Below the pieces are notes generated by a model. That model did not search any database. It worked only from the letters and a program-made list of their open reading frames with translations, and was not told where the DNA came from. This document shows, piece by piece, positions 10,181 through 21,822 of a stretch of 64,000 nt of DNA. The stretch is from Epiperipatus broadwayi. Lineage: Eukaryota > Onychophora > Udeonychophora > Euonychophora > Peripatidae. The stretch spans positions 16,861,254 through 16,925,253 of the forward strand of contig JAQFVV010006197.1 of assembly GCA_028023455.1 (NCBI GenBank). The letters are read 5' to 3'. The position numbers and the translations under genes are program-made. Within the stretch, counting starts at the first letter, position 1; each line of letters begins with the position of its first letter.

Positions 10181-11804
10181 GTGTGGCATATAATGTGATC
10201 CTGCACATAGTGGATCTTCATGCTACATTTACTAATTACACCAATATATCCTATCGATTAACCCAATTTAACTACAAAACAAATAACCTAAGATTAACCC
10301 TCCCTTAATTAAACAATATAACTTTACAAATCTATGCAGCCATTCATGCCCAACTTAAATTTAACATTTATTAAGTTTAGTTTAACAGAAAAAAAAACAT
10401 AATAACTTAAAAGAATGGAAAAATAAATGATTTTTTAAAATATATATATATATTCAATAAAAATAATTATTAATAAATGATTTAGTCAGATAGGAAAATC
10501 TATTGCTATTAAATACTGAAAAAGTTTTGGAATTAAAGTTCTTACTGTTTTAAAATACTGGAAAGTTTTAGAATTAATGTTCATTAGTTATATATATATA
10601 TATATATAGTTCTTACTGTTTTAAAAAGTCCGTATTTTCTACTTGCTTGTAATTTGGAAGGTGTTAATCCCCACGACATCCTGATGAGATTGGTATGCAG
10701 TTAGCCATTGGTCCTTTATTGTAGCTGATATTTTATTTCTGGGCCCTGATGTCCTGTGATCCACAATATAGGAAAACGATTGGTCACTTCTCTCTTTTTT
10801 TAAAAAAAAACTGAAGGGATTGAAAAGTGTATCTTTTCAATCCCTTCTCATTCAGCTCTCTTCACACTAACACATATAACACACCTCTTCTTTCACATTT
10901 CTTTTTCCTCATTTATTTCCAACTTTTCCTTTTATATTAAAGATCGAGTGGACATTACGTCATGATGATGATGATCTTTTCGTTGTGGTCCATTTCCTGA
11001 GGGATTTCTTTTATTGGCTATTCTGGTCCTATGGTTTTTTTCTCGCCTGTCTGACCTTTAATTATACATTTTGAGATGCCCAAGGGCTAGTTTACTTTAG
11101 CTAATTGAAAACAATAATTTCCATTTTACACAATAGCATTAATTAAATTATTATACATTCTTTTTATCTTTAAATCTTTTAAGTTTTTTTTTTTTTAATT
11201 TAATTTTAAAATACCTTTTCTTTTTTAATAGTTTTTTTTTTAATAATTTTTTTTTCATCTGTGTGATTTTTATATATATATATGAGTTTAGATGATTTTT
11301 AATTCTTAAAAAAGTTTTTATCTGCGAACTTTTATTTTTAATGTCTAATTTTTTTTAAAAATAATGTAACGGTGTGTGTTCCCATTACAATATATATAGG
11401 ATGATATATGAACTAAATAAGTATAAACTCTTTTATAATATGATTACAAAAATAAACATTTTAAAATTTTTTTTAAAAATATGGTAATACATATTTCATT
11501 CAATTTCAAAATATGTTTATTTTTGTTAAAAGTTAAAAACTAACGTTGATTTCTTCCTTTAATTATACTTTTTTTTTTGTTATTGTTAATTGGAAAATAT
11601 AAGCTTTGTTATTGAAAGAAAATTAAATGGTTGTTAAATGAAAAGATTAATTGTATTTATCAATTTTTCTAATTGCATGTAATTAAAAATTGATGTTAAT
11701 TTGTTTTCATTAACAACAGATTATCATTTATTTTATTGTTAAAAATAGTTTATATAAAACAGAACAGGTATGTTTGAAAAGTTTAGTTTATCAGTGATTG
11801 TTAA
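10181..11804. repeat. AT-rich DNA with short repeats and a perfect hairpin
   Basis: A ~50-bp sequence around GTTCTTACTGTTTTAAAA is repeated near 10510-10625 with a TA microsatellite between. A perfect 15-bp hairpin lies at 10813-10847. 10930-11100 is somewhat GC-richer but unassigned. The rest is T-rich with many homopolymer runs. Confidence 0.45.
10813..10847. repeat. Perfect 15-bp inverted repeat, 5-nt loop
   Basis: GAAGGGATTGAAAAG, TGTAT, then the exact reverse complement. It could be the tip of a decayed foldback element. It is preceded by an A run. Confidence 0.7.
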
Positions 11805-12427
11805 TGTTGTGTTTGGTCTGGATCACAGACCCAACTTATAGAAAAATAATACAAACACCAGAGTTACAATTACTATAATCTTTATTATATCTACCAATTT
11901 ATTTTAACACAAGAGAATATATACAATATTGAATATTCTAGATTAACGTAAACTCTGGGTTCTGCCTACTGCTTCTAACTACACCTGATAGCTTGCATCA
12001 CGGGTAGAGGTATGACTCTTCTGGCTGTACAAGATAGCTTACCTTGAGTCAACAATAGTCTTAGCAGCATCTGGTCCCACTGTGGACTTGCTTAGCTGTG
12101 TAGGACAAATAGCATACTGCTATCATGGAAATGCTTATTGCTGTTCAGGTTAGCAGAGCTTTCCTGGGAGAACGCACACTGTCTTTGTAGGTTAGACAGA
12201 TGTTCTCCCCCGATTCTCACAAAAGGCTGACTATTTATAGCCGGATCCCTGACCTTATTGAAAACATTTGGGTTCACTGATTATCACTGCTTATTGGCCT
12301 GCATTAATCATTGGTTAAGTGTTTAGCTGTACATCAGCCTATTGGCCAGCAGCAAACAATGCTTAATCCGATCAGATAAGAAGGAATCTGGATTAATCCA
12401 CTTCTGAGAGAAGGGAGAACTATAAAA
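11805..12427 (-). mobile_element. Solo-LTR-like block (minus strand)
   Basis: A GC-richer block of about 620 bp reads like an LTR on the minus strand. Upstream sequence leads to a TATA box (GGCTATAAATAG, near 12233-12244). It is followed by a leader-like region and an AATAAA-type poly(A) signal near 11884-11890 on the minus strand, and ends ...AAACACAACA at 11805. A 5-bp direct repeat GTTAA flanks both ends (11800-11804 and 12428-12432). The expected TG at the 5' end is not seen (it starts TTTTATAG), so that end is uncertain or mutated. No internal coding region adjoins it, so it is best read as a solo LTR. The retrotransposon clade is unknown. Confidence 0.55.
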
Positions 12428-12680
12428 GTTAATCTATTATATTTCAGAGCAATAGCAATTGATATATCAGAAGAATAACAAGCAATACCGCTATAATAAT
12501 AGCAAACAATTTTGAAAATAACTCGATAATTTCTTGAATCATCCCTGACCTGTCCTAATCAAATAAAAGAATGCCATTAAGAGGAACCTCATTTCAACTT
12601 AGCTAAAGAAAAATATATCTTTATATAATTTTTCTAAACACTTTTCTTCTTCCTTTTCTTTATTTCTGCTATCTTCACAT

Positions 12681-12830
12681 ACAATATTGCAATTCAAATA
12701 ATTCTTGTTAGACTATTTTTGGCAAAAAATTATTATTATTATTATTATTATTACAGTTTTGACTGTACCATGCAGTCTTCATTTTTCGATGAAAAAAGTG
12801 TAAGAAGAATTATTTGAATTGCAATATTGT
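12681..12830. mobile_element. Small inverted-repeat element (MITE-like)
   Basis: A perfect 26-bp inverted repeat (12681-12706 and 12805-12830), extending imperfectly inward to about 40 bp, encloses about 100 bp with a TTA microsatellite. Size and shape fit a non-autonomous foldback or MITE. No clear target-site duplication was identified. Confidence 0.5.
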
Positions 12831-13209
12831 AAAGAAAAGTATACTGCTGATTATATTTCATATTTCAAGCATGAAGAAAATTACTTAATAAATTCTAGGA
12901 AAAAATATCCAGTATTGCTTACAAAAAACTGGGGACTCACATATATACTACTGGATGTCAACATAGCTAGTTTTATTATTTGAAAAACCAAAAAAAAAAA
13001 AAAAACAGATGTCAAACTAGATGCAAAGATTTACCAATGCCCCCTATAGTAAAGACTTTAGAGAATTGCCTGTGCAACAAAAAAAAAAAACTCTTTTAAG
13101 TATGTACTGACTGATTTCAGGGAAATATCAGAATAAAAAACTGTCTTTCTTTTTTGCTTATTTAACCTGTTATATTTATTGTTGATGAATTTCAGCATAC
13201 TTAATAATA

Positions 13210-13570
13210 ATGAATGGTAAATCATTCATAGTAATAAATAAGCATGCATAAATGAGTGTGGCCATTCTAACTTTAAAAAAAAAAAAACAAGGGAAAAAAA
13301 AAGAGAAAAAAAAATTGTTTTAGAAATGAATTTTGCTATGACTATAAAAATCAATCTATGAATCACAAATACACTCACATATACAACATGCTAGTCCATT
13401 TTTCTGTTTACTTGATATTTTACGATGCTGTCTTTTAATTTCTTTGGCAAAAATTTTTTTTCCGAAAATACTTCAGTAGTGGGACTAATTATAGCTCTAT
13501 AATGCATTCTATTCTTTGCCATGTCTTCTGTTATGTATTTGCAAAACAAACTAGTAAAATATCACAGCAA
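13210..13570 (-). mobile_element. RTE-like LINE relic, family C, 3' end (copy 1)
   Basis: Minus-strand reading gives EDMAKNRMHYRAII, then KKLKDSIVKYQVNRKMD, matching the C-terminal tail seen in family C copies at 40340, 46870 and 58640. The family's final Cys pair is lost here. It is a 5'-truncated fragment with no RT. Confidence 0.65.
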
Positions 13571-14700
13571 AATAGATTAAAATAGTATTCAATAAATTTA
13601 CAAACCCAATATGCTAAAATTAATTCTTTCTTAATATGACAAACACAAAAAATGTCCCCAATGATACAAAACTCTAATCTGCACAAGTTAAAAATGAAAT
13701 TTCCAATATCTTTTTCATGAAATATAGATCATTAACTAAGGACAGCTATTATTTGCTACATCCCATAAATGTATAACTATTAAACAATATAAGTTTCTAT
13801 TTTATCATTTGGTAAAAATTCTTGGACAGCTTAGCAGCGGTATATGAAATAATAATAATAAGATCAGGATGATCTGTGTAAAGTTCTAACCAGTTCATTA
13901 ACCTTCAGGTAACTGTTGCCTGGGACCGTATCTGCAAGACGTCTTGCAATGCCAACTCTCTGCTATATATCTTTTCTGCTAACTGGTCAATGATGGAGGA
14001 AATACAATTTGCCCTGCACAATTGTAAAAATGAAGAAATTCTGTGGTCTTTTTTTTTTTTCACTCTTTATATATCTCTGAATTTCTTATCTTCTCACTAA
14101 TTAAATTCTACATTTACAGATTCAATTAGTGTATTTTAATTTATTTAAACAGCCTACTCATTTTCTGTCTTATTAATTCATTTTTCTTCAATTTCTTATT
14201 TCGTTAATTACAGATTTAAACAGTTCATTTTCTTTTCATTAATTAAACTATATATCTTACATATTTTTTCTTTATCATTTCAAAACAACAAAAAACAAAC
14301 AGCAATTAATTATTTCTATTTATACAAACACCACTATACATTTATTCTCATTTCCTTAAGTCACTCTTTTTCCCCAAATTCTTATTTTCTATCTTTTCTT
14401 TTGGAGTGTTTTTCTTTTTCTTTTAATATCCAGCATATCCTTTCTCATTTCTGGTACTTCAAATTATACTGTAACATTTGTTTTATTTGCCCTTTTATAT
14501 AAATATAACCCCCCCTCAAACTCCAGAATAATGACCTCTACATGTTTTATACATAATCTTCTAATTTTTTTGGCTTATGCTTTTTATGCACTGGTCAAAT
14601 TAATTTACTACCTGCCTTTTTCATCATTTTGCTATCCATGTATAATTTCATTGTACTTCACAGCTTTCCTTTCTCATTTTCGATTTCTATACTTTTCTTG
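13571..14700. other. AT-rich intergenic DNA
   Basis: A moderately GC-richer stretch at 13890-14010 is unassigned. The remainder is T/C-rich low-complexity sequence with no credible reading frame. Confidence 0.4.
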
Positions 14701-14725
14701 GTACTCATTGAAGAGCCCCCATATA

Positions 14726-14739
14726 CCACTGGATGGCGC
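14726..14739 (+). promoter_or_regulatory. CTCF-like motif in a CpG-containing island
   Basis: CCACTGGATGGCGC differs at one position from the animal CTCF core CCASYAGRKGGCRS. It lies in the most CpG-containing stretch of this part (14700-14900). A similar sequence lies inverted at 15692-15705. Confidence 0.35.
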
Positions 14740-15691
14740 CATTTCCGTGGCTGACACGTTCGAACCCGCGTTTTCTATAATACAACTTTTTTGTTGTGTT
14801 ACAGATTGCAGGCCGCTATGTCGCATCGCAGTACAGCATGTATGTTTTATGCAGCAAATATATTTTCCATATTCGCACAGTTTATAAAATGGTTACGGCT
14901 TGGGGAGAGGGAGTGTTTTTTTGAATTGGATGGAAATGTTGTTTTCATTGGATTTTTTTATATTTTAAAGTATTGAAATGTTCATATTTTGTAAAGTAAT
15001 AATTAACAGATTTTTTTACACCGTAGTGTATTGAAGTTTTAAGTAGTAAATGTTGATGAGATATATGTATAAAGTGAGTTGGAATTAGGTAACAAGTCAA
15101 ATAACGTAATCCACGAGACAAAGAAGATTTTACCGTGTGTATATTTTTGAAATAAAAAAGAGCGTTAACACAAAAATATCCCGTAAGAAAGGTACAATTG
15201 TACACTTTTTTTAAATGTTATAAAAAGCATATATTATAAACATTTTATATATATATTTGTCATTGTTTAAAAAAGTTTTAGTTTATTTCTTTTCTCCGAC
15301 TACTGTTATACAAACAACAGAACACTAACCGTAAACCTAACTGTAACAACTTTTACTTGTCATTCTATTTGAAATAAAAAATAGTGTTAAACAACAACAA
15401 CAACAACAAAAAGCCATAACCCCAATAAAAAAATCTCCGATAGAAAATTTATTTTTCTAATAAAAAGCAAACTAAAAAAGACGAATCAACTTGTAATTTG
15501 TTTATTTTATTTTACATTTATTATTATCATTTAATTTGTATACGTTAACAAAAAATAATATTTAAAATTAAATAATATTTAAAAAAGACGATTTTCTTTT
15601 GTTTTTATTTTCGCATTACAAAAAACACATCAAAATGATTATAATTAATGGCCCGGGAATGATCATATTTTATAGTTTAAATGTGAAAACT

Positions 15692-15705
15692 GCGCCATCG
15701 AGTGG
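15692..15705 (-). promoter_or_regulatory. CTCF-like motif near the start of a gypsy LTR
   Basis: On the minus strand CCACTCGATGGCGC, one change from the same core. It lies 20-40 nt after the inferred LTR start at 15728. It may simply be part of the LTR sequence. Confidence 0.35.
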
Positions 15706-17700
15706 GATATAGTAGCTATTCGATGACAACCCTTTTCTTCACATTTAGTTTGACTTTCATGTCATTTTATGTCCAATGGTCATAGAAATTGCATGTCATT
15801 TTGCTTCATGCCTTCTCACATGATTTATGTGCCTAGCATATTTCATTATTCTGCCCTTGAATTATGCAAATTTGATTCACCATTATCTTATCAATAACTT
15901 CTTTTATCCAATTCTTATGCAAAATATCATGTACCTATACTCTATCTCTAACACTAAAGTTGTGTGTGGTTTTGACTAATAAATTCTTTTTTGTTGGTGG
16001 AAGTAGTGACAACTTAACCCTTAGCTTTCTTCCTAAAAATAATTCTGCCAGTGAATTCCCTGTAGATGTGGACGTTGTTGAATGTTAACATAACATTGTC
16101 TCTTGTAATCCTTCTTGAATATCTGAAGTCTTTGTCTTCCATAGACTTTTCTTCACTTGTTAAACTGCTTTTTCTGCCTGTCTGTTCAACTTAGGGTGAT
16201 ATGGTCTAAATGTCCTTAATTTCATGATACTGTTGCATTCTGTGTCCCTGAAAAATGCTCCATTGTCTGAGACAATGATTTTGGGAAAACCATATACTGC
16301 AAAAATCTTATTACATTTCATAATTTTGTCTGTTTCTATATTTTCCTTTTAATTGGCCTGCATGATCGATGTGAACCCTTTCCCATGGTCTGCTTGATAA
16401 AGGCCATAATGTCAAATTCTTCACTGGGAGTTGCATATAAACTTCTCAATGTCATCATTAATCCCAGGCCACAACACATAACTATGTATAGAGCTTTAGC
16501 TCATACCACATCTGGATGACCTTCATGCAATAAATTTAAAACAATTTTTTTACCAGCAGTAGGTATCACTACTCTATTCCCAAAAACTATGCAGTCATTG
16601 TGCATTGATAGTTCATCTTTGTTATCCCAAAATTCCTGTGCAAGATACATTGGCTTTTTGTTCAGCCAACCTGACCTAATCTACTTTACCAAAATTTTAT
16701 TTCCCTTATTCTCTTTAGTCCAACTCCTTATTACCCAACTGTTAAAGCTTTTGATTTCATCACATCTATGTGATTTGCTTCCATTTCATTTGATACAGTT
16801 TTATGTCTGTCAATCTGGATAACACATCTGCATCACTTACCTATTTTCCTTTTTTAAAAATTTAATTCATAATCATTCCCAGTAAGAATATTTGACCATC
16901 GCAACATTCTCAGGTGTAAATGTTCAAGAGCTATCTGATTGTAGGCAAAAATACTTAATAAAGGCTTATGACCTGCCACTATTTTAAATGATCTTCTAAA
17001 TATGTACTGATGAAACTTTTTTAACAAAAATACTATATCCAATTTCAGCCTTTGATAGAGTGCACAAGATATACATTATTTGATGCTCTTCATTATTGAT
17101 CATATGCAATACAACTGCACCCACATCCCAATGTGACGTCAGTTGTAATTTGAAATAACTGATTATTGTTAAAATGTAATAACAACTTCTCAGATACTAA
17201 CAGTTGCTTAGTCTTTTCAAAAGCTACATTTTGTTTATAGGTCAACTTCCCATTTTTGTTTCTTTTTTAATAACTCACATAACTGCTGTGCCACCAATGC
17301 TTTATTTTTAAGAAACAGTGCAAAAAAATCAAACCAAGAAAAGTCTGTAATTGCTTTACATTTTTTGGCTTAACAGCCCTCACTTTTTCAGGAAATGGCC
17401 ATTTGCCTTTTTCTGAAATATGTCCCAAAAAATCTAATTCATCCATTTGCCACAATGATTTTTCAGCATTTAATCTAACCCCTGCTCTATTCAATCTTTC
17501 ACCCACTTTTCTTACTCTTTTGCGCAACACTTCCTGTGGTTCTACAGAAATGAGTATGTCATCATAATATAGTACCACTCTCTCCAAACCTTATAAATAT
17601 TATTTATTTGTGCTTGGAAAATATTGGGGGCTGTAGTTACACTGAACAGTAATCTGTTACATTTAATATTTTTCTTCTACATGTGCTCTGATCAATATAT
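15692..17700 (-). mobile_element. Ty3/gypsy retrotransposon pol relic with PPT and start of 3' LTR
   Basis: The minus strand gives gypsy pol fragments in proper order but many frames. RT: RLLFSVTTAPNIFQAQ (about 17600-17660), then VLYYDDILIS with the YxDD box, and DELDFLGHISEKG (17267-17587). RNase H: SFKIVAGHKPLLSIFAYNQ (16854-17042), where the expected TDHKP reads AGHKP. Integrase: VHIDHAGQ near 16360, PKIIVSDNGAFFRDTE, PYHPKLNRQAEKAV, AELFLGRKLR, and the after-core FSVRDRV. A polypurine tract GAAGAAAAGGG (15730-15740) precedes TGTCATCG at 15728, the probable LTR start. The LTR's far end was not found. Several stops and a frameshift before YYDDIL show it is dead. Confidence 0.88.
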
Positions 17701-18626
17701 GGATCTTGCATTTTCATAAAATGAAAAATATTGCTTAAGATTGTCTATAGCTGATTATAGTGATCCTAAAAATGCAAGATTATAGATGAATTGCCATATC
17801 TTGAGCATAAGTAGCATCTCAAAAATAAAGGGATGTACATATAATTAAAATATTTTAACCATTACTACACATATATGCTTGCACATACACAATACCATTT
17901 TAATATTATTTTAGTATAATTGGTGTACAAAAAGGATGATTATTTTTATTTATCACCTTGAACAACATTCAAGCTTAATTGAACAATTTAGGATTTTTAT
18001 CAAATCCAAGCCAATATGAAGCTATACATATAAATAGATGGCTACTTAGGGAATTATGTTCAGTTATGTAGATGGTTATTTCAATCAATTATTAACCATA
18101 AATGAAAAAATAATTATTTTGTTCAAAAAATGAAATTACTGAAAAAATTAAATAGAATGATTTGATTTGTATACCTAAATTAGAGATGTCTGGCATAGGA
18201 ATGAACCTATATAGGAAATAAATAAATAAATAATCTAAATTAAAGAGTGAAATTTTTTAAAATTAACATGGAAAGTGTGACTATAAATATTATTTTCTTT
18301 AATAATAAATATACATATGTGTTATTTTCAAAGACACAAAATATCAATGTTAAAAATATTTTTTTCATATTAAAAAATAGATTCTGGTTTCTCAGAAAGT
18401 TCTTATATAATATATATCCGAGGAAACTTATTTGGTTATTGTTTATGACTACAATATCAAATCCAATAAGGGGTTTGAGCATTCCATAATTGTTTTTTCA
18501 ATAAAATGGATGGTTGAATAGTTCCAAAAGGTGAGAAGATTGAAGCCTATTCAGTAAAGTTTAAGAAATTGCTATCTTAATATAAACCAAGTCACTGATT
18601 TGATATATGTGTGGAAGATTATGATC
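17701..18626. other. AT-rich spacer
   Basis: Non-coding. The open frames at 18240-18489 on both strands are hydrophobic low-complexity and not gene-like. Confidence 0.5.
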
Positions 18627-18678
18627 TGGCCCATCTGATGAGTGCTGGTTCTGCACAAAATACATATGTAGAGGGTCA
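18627..18678 (+). ncRNA. Hammerhead-like ribozyme motif, single copy
   Basis: Helix I strand TGGCCCAT (18627-18634) pairs with GAGGGTCA (18671-18678) in 7 of 8 positions. Then follow CTGATGA (18635-18641), helix II GTGC/GCAC with a 7-nt loop (18642-18656), AAA in place of GAA (18657-18659), a 3-bp helix III with a 4-nt loop, and the cleavage triplet GTA ending at 18670. All spacings fit a type I hammerhead. The one core fault is G12 to A, which should abolish or strongly cut activity. It may be a fossil ribozyme of a retrozyme, SINE or PLE. Confidence 0.5.
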
Positions 18679-20337
18679 TTTATCTTTTTCACGTGGTTAT
18701 GTGTATTGGTTGCTTGAGATAAGAATGGAGAACAAATATAGATTGAAAAATCCTAAATTCAAATCCCTCTACTAACAAATATTATTAAGTATTAGGTAAC
18801 TTCTGACAGTCATATGAATGATTTGTTCACTACACTTAAGATATTAAGAAATAAAATACATACTTGCCTTATAAAAAATTGTTAAAAAATAAAAGGTAGA
18901 AACTAGTTAGATTTCAGTATATGACAAAAAAGATTATAACTAGCTTTAGCAATTCTTATTTGCAAATGGATTACAGATCAGCTATTGAAAAAATCTTAAG
19001 TTTGCTTGAAAAATTCTCAGCTAAATGAAAAAAAAAATTATGCCTCATCAGATTTTTCTAATGCATTAATAGCTATGTCACAACATACAAACTATATACA
19101 TATAATTTCATTTATTAGTCAGTAGATAATTTTTATATGTTAAAACTTTTTATTAAAAAAATATTTTAGTGCCAGTTAAATCAATAAAAATTTCTTCATA
19201 AATCAAAATATTAAAAAATATATATCTAATTTTAAAAAATATACCTTTCATTTTATAACTTTAATTATATACAAAAGTAATTCCTATATTATTTAATATA
19301 GTCCAAAATCTATTGCTTAACCTTGAGATTATAAATGGCATCAGCATTACAGTGATGTCATTAGCAGAAAATCATACATTCTTATTCCATTGCATACATG
19401 TAATGCTATGTTTATTTAGTGCTGCTAATCAGGCTTGAATTATTCAAAATTTTAAAATTGTTTCTAATAATTATAAAACTGATTTTACTTCTAATTCTTA
19501 ATTATTTGAAATAATGTCAAAATGAAAAAATAAATTTTTAATAGATGTGTTAGCTAATTGCAAGTTTATATTTTTAGTATATTACATTCTCTTCTTGAAG
19601 GCAGGTTGAAATCAGTATTCTAGAGAATTTTACGAAAATATATTCTTACAACTTAAATATAACTAAATCATAAATTTTGATGAGTTCTTAAATAATTAAA
19701 ATGCACATTTATAAACATGATGTGAGCATGTAGGTTTGCATTTATATAACAAATCTTACATTTTATTTCTTTTTTTCTCTCTCTTCCTACATAGTGAATA
19801 AATGTGGCTAGTAAAAACTTTGGGGAAGAGTATTATTGGAGTATAATAAGCAATTTTTGTCATTGTTAGTATGTTAAAGATGGATGTTTTTGTATAAAGT
19901 AAAAGGTATGATTTTTCAAATGATTTGACAATGTTTCTTTTTTTTTTTTAAATCTTTTCTAGTGTTATAATTTGCATTGCAGTGTGGCTTAGATGAAAGG
20001 GAAAACCCAGGAAAGTATTAGGAATTTTTTAAAAATGTTCTTTTAAGACAGGTTCCAGTATATATCTGCCAACACATGATTTTTCCATATTAAAGACTAG
20101 TCTGAAGAAGTTGCAGTATTTGTTTTTTGGATTGTAAAAATACCAAGATATTATGCAAAAGGTTATACATGAAATGTTTATATTAAGGCTAGGTACATAT
20201 ATTTTAGTTGTTTTTCTATAGTTTTGATTAGTGGATTAATATGTGGTGAATAAAGGGAATCCTTGAGAGTTTGAGGTATATAATTGGAGATGAGGTTTTC
20301 CCATTTAGGGTTACATATATTTTCTATTTAGTAAAAG
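18679..20337. other. AT-rich non-coding DNA
   Basis: No reading frame, RNA or element was recognised. There are homopolymer runs and scattered T-rich tracts. Confidence 0.5.
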
Positions 20338-20442
20338 ACTCCAACTTTCATTTTGTTGTTTTACCAATGTATTTTTTACCATCTTTATGCCACTTACTGT
20401 AGATTTCAGTAATGACACATGCTAGATGATCCCTATCCTATA

Positions 20443-20484
20443 TCTCCAGACTAGTTTCAAGACTATGGCTATCATCAACAAGAT
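20443..20484 (-). ncRNA. Hammerhead ribozyme, array copy 1
   Basis: Minus strand: helix I ATCTTG, core TTGATGA, 13-nt helix II, GAAAC, TA, GTC, then TGGAGA. The cleavage triplet GTC is intact. The core has C3 changed to U, and helix I is mostly G-U pairs. Probably weak or inactive. Confidence 0.65.
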
Positions 20485-20669
20485 CCTGTGAAAAGGATTT
20501 GGTACAAACCAATAAAATATCATATCACCTAATGTCAGTTTACCTATATATTTTTAACAGTATATATTTTTTACAATCTCTGCATTAATTACTGTAAGGT
20601 TTAGTAAATATTTATAGATGCAGATGATATTGCTTAATAAATTCCTATACTGTGTTTTCCTATCCAGCA

Positions 20670-20711
20670 TCCCCAGATTAGTTTCGAGATTATATCATTT
20701 ATCAGAGAGCT
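20670..20711 (-). ncRNA. Hammerhead ribozyme, array copy 2
   Basis: Minus strand: AGCTCT, core CTGATAA, 13 nt ending in CTC, GAAAC, TA, triplet ATC, TGGGGA. C3 is kept; G8 is changed to A. Confidence 0.65.
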
Positions 20712-21062
20712 TTGAATCTTGAAATAATGCATCTGGATCTTTAGAATCTAATGCAACTTCTTTCCAGCAGCCACTATTTATTTGTTATACTACCAAGATA
20801 ACAGCTCAAACTGAACATTTAAATATTTCCGATCTAAGCCAATCTGCTTGCATGGTGATATAGATCTGAAATCAACTGTTCCTATACATTATGGTGTCCT
20901 TAGATTTTACAACTATAGGAACCTACATCCTGTGGTCAGTATCTACTATAAACCATTAAAATATCATGACTCTAGCTTACATTTTGGTGGTTTACCAATG
21001 TACCTTTTTTTACCATTTAAGCCACTTACTGTAAATTTTGATAAGATGATCCCTATCCCATA

Positions 21063-21104
21063 TTTCCAAACTAGTTTCAAGATTATGGCTTTCATCAATG
21101 ACAA
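21063..21104 (-). ncRNA. Hammerhead ribozyme, array copy 3
   Basis: Minus strand: helix I TTGTCA pairs with TGGAAA at five of six positions. Core TTGATGA, helix II AAG/CTT around a 7-nt loop, GAAAC, TA, triplet GTT. Helix III is the palindrome ACTAGT. This is one of the best-folding copies; its only core change is C3 to U. Confidence 0.7.
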
Positions 21105-21463
21105 GCTTTGAATCTTGGAATAATGCATCTGGATCTTTAGATTCTAATGCACCTTACTTCCAGAAGCTATTATTTATCTGTTAAACTATCAAGCTATCAG
21201 CCCAAACTGATAATATTTAAATGTTTCCCGTCTAAACCAACTAGCTTGTATAATGATATAGATCAGAAACCAGTCATTTTTATACATTATTGTGTACTTA
21301 GACTTTTAAACTATAAAACCAAAAATGTCATGAATCCAACTTACATATTATTGTTTTAGCAGAGTACTTTTTACTATCTCTAACCATTTATAATAAGCTT
21401 TAGTAATAATAGATGCCAAATGATATTTCTTAATAAATCCCTATTGTGTTGTTCCATCCAATA

Positions 21464-21505
21464 TACCCAGATTAGTCTCAAGATTATAGCTTCCATCAAT
21501 AGAGA
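21464..21505 (-). ncRNA. Hammerhead ribozyme, array copy 4
   Basis: Minus strand: helix I TCTCTA with TGGGTA (five of six pair), core TTGATGG, helix II AAG/CTT, GAGAC instead of GAAAC, triplet ATC. Three core positions are damaged. Confidence 0.6.
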
Positions 21506-21785
21506 GCTTTGGTTCTTGGAACAATGTATCTGGAACTTTAGGATCTAATCTGGCCACAGAATATAGATGTCTGTAGTTGTAAAATCTAAAGATATCATAT
21601 TGTAGAGAAACTGAACTGGTTTCAGATCCATATAGCTATATAAACAAGTTGGCTTAGATTGGCAACATTGAAATATTTTTTAGTTTGGGCTGATAGTTTG
21701 ATAGTATAACAGATATATTATAGCCATTGGAAGGAAAGTGCATTAGATCTTAAAGATCCAGGTGTAATGTTTCAGAATTCAAAGT

Positions 21786-21822
21786 TCCTCACTGACGAAA
21801 GCACTAAGCATGAAACTGGGAT
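21786..21822 (+). ncRNA. Hammerhead ribozyme remnant, inverted array copy 5
   Basis: Plus strand: helix I TCCTCA, intact core CTGACGA (21792-21798), 13-nt helix II, intact GAAAC (21812-21816), then directly TGGGAT. The five bases TAGTC that carry helix III and the cleavage triplet are deleted. The best-kept core thus sits in a copy that cannot cut. Confidence 0.65.

Noticed and set aside
10670-10700. CTGATGAG in a GC-richer patch, considered as another hammerhead
   Set aside because: No GAAA or cleavage triplet at the required spacing.
12092-12277. 61-codon minus-strand frame
   Set aside because: It lies inside the LTR-like promoter and leader and shows no protein family feature.
14791-14976. 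Open frame after an acceptor-like TTTTTTGTTGTGTTACAG near 14784-14803
   Set aside because: The peptide has no recognisable family and no partner exon was found; likely chance in the GC-richer island.
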